Assembly (NCBI GenBank): GCA_029009035.1
Contig: JAQXJQ010000110.1
Location: forward strand, 1 to 5,003
Length of the DNA stretch: 5,003 nt
Source of the DNA: Oscillospiraceae bacterium
GTDB taxonomy: Bacteria; Bacillota; Clostridia; Oscillospirales; Oscillospiraceae
Direction: 5' to 3'
Under the pieces are notes generated by a model, which did not search any database, was not told the DNA's origin, and was given only the letters and a program-made list of their open reading frames with translations. Positions 4,866 to 5,003 of the stretch are shown piece after piece (positions within the stretch are counted from its first letter, which is position 1; every line of letters begins with the position of its first letter). A program made the position numbers and the translations under genes.

Positions 4866-5003
4866 AGCGTGTCGAAGAACTTCGACACGCTTCTCAGAAA
4901 TGCAAGCATTTCTTCGAGGGGATGCAGTTCGCTTCTGCGCACTCGCTATGCTCGCACGCTTGCGAACTGAGAAGTGTTTTTTCTGAGGCACATGTCCTCA
5001 GAA
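4866..5003. repeat. Cluster of inverted repeats, possible dispersed palindromic element
   Basis: The 195 bases after Mrp hold no gene that I can support. This part has consecutive stems: 4866-4877/4880-4891 (12 bp, loop AA), 4896-4903/4906-4913 (8 bp, loop AA), 4925-4932/4962-4969 (8 bp, large loop containing CTCGC twice), and 4981-4988/4996-5003 (8 bp, touching the window edge). CTTCTCAG (4890-4897) also pairs with CTGAGAAG (4967-4974), closing a possible three-way junction. CTCAGAA recurs at 4893-4899 and 4997-5003. The dense, ordered palindromes resemble REP/ERIC-type intergenic elements. Copy number cannot be judged here. Confidence 0.5.
4890..4982 (+). terminator. Possible composite terminator for Mrp
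   Basis: The long-range stem 4890-4897/4967-4974 encloses two hairpins and is followed 2 nt later by TTTTTT (4977-4982). It is the only T-run downstream of Mrp, so transcription may end here. Structure prediction is by eye. Confidence 0.4.

Noticed and set aside
4660..4986. 108-codon plus-strand frame overlapping the end of Mrp
   Set aside because: It is Trp/Pro-rich, in the shadow of Mrp, and continues into the inverted-repeat region with no start signal.

Overview
The window reads as chromosomal DNA from a GC-rich Firmicute (Clostridia). Supporting signs are strong AGGAGG-type Shine-Dalgarno sites about 8 nt before each start, TTGACA/TATAAT-type promoters, an LCP-family wall enzyme, a PadR regulator next to a DUF4097/PspC pair, and an Mrp-type carrier with a clostridial-style cysteine-rich N-terminus. 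Coding DNA is about 60% GC by eye. An Oscillospiraceae-type gut bacterium (Flavonifractor/Lawsonibacter-like) is my inference from style only; there is no rRNA or marker gene to confirm it.

Layout. Positions 1-530 (minus) hold a Crp/Fnr-family regulator cut by the left edge. A 183-bp divergent intergenic region with a promoter on each strand separates it from an LCP (LytR-CpsA-Psr) membrane-anchored enzyme at 714-1766 (plus). A 16-bp-stem terminator at 1771-1811 lies between this gene and the convergent operon. Positions 3844 down to 1815 (minus) form a tight three-gene operon, padR - DUF1700/HAAS+DUF4097 protein - pspC-like, with gaps of only 15-17 nt. A 139-bp divergent region at 3845-3983 carries a near-consensus padR promoter and two related 19-bp imperfect palindromes. 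An Mrp/NBP35-type iron-sulfur carrier ATPase follows at 3984-4808 (plus). The last 195 bases are non-coding and packed with inverted repeats up to the right edge.

How the genes may work together. The middle operon resembles a PadR-controlled envelope-response module. DUF4097 and PspC proteins also occur together in Bacillus subtilis (YvlB/YvlC), which is linked to cell-envelope stress. The twin palindromes, one containing the -35 box and one just after the predicted transcription start, suggest PadR autorepression. The LCP enzyme is also an envelope gene, attaching polymers to peptidoglycan. Mrp is housekeeping Fe-S assembly and is probably unrelated apart from sharing the divergent promoter region.

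Most of the window is ordinary. I found no convincing new defence or mobile system. The best leads are the twin operators, the palindrome over the Crp/Fnr promoter, the unusual soluble helical + DUF4097 protein, and the stem-loop cluster at the right edge.
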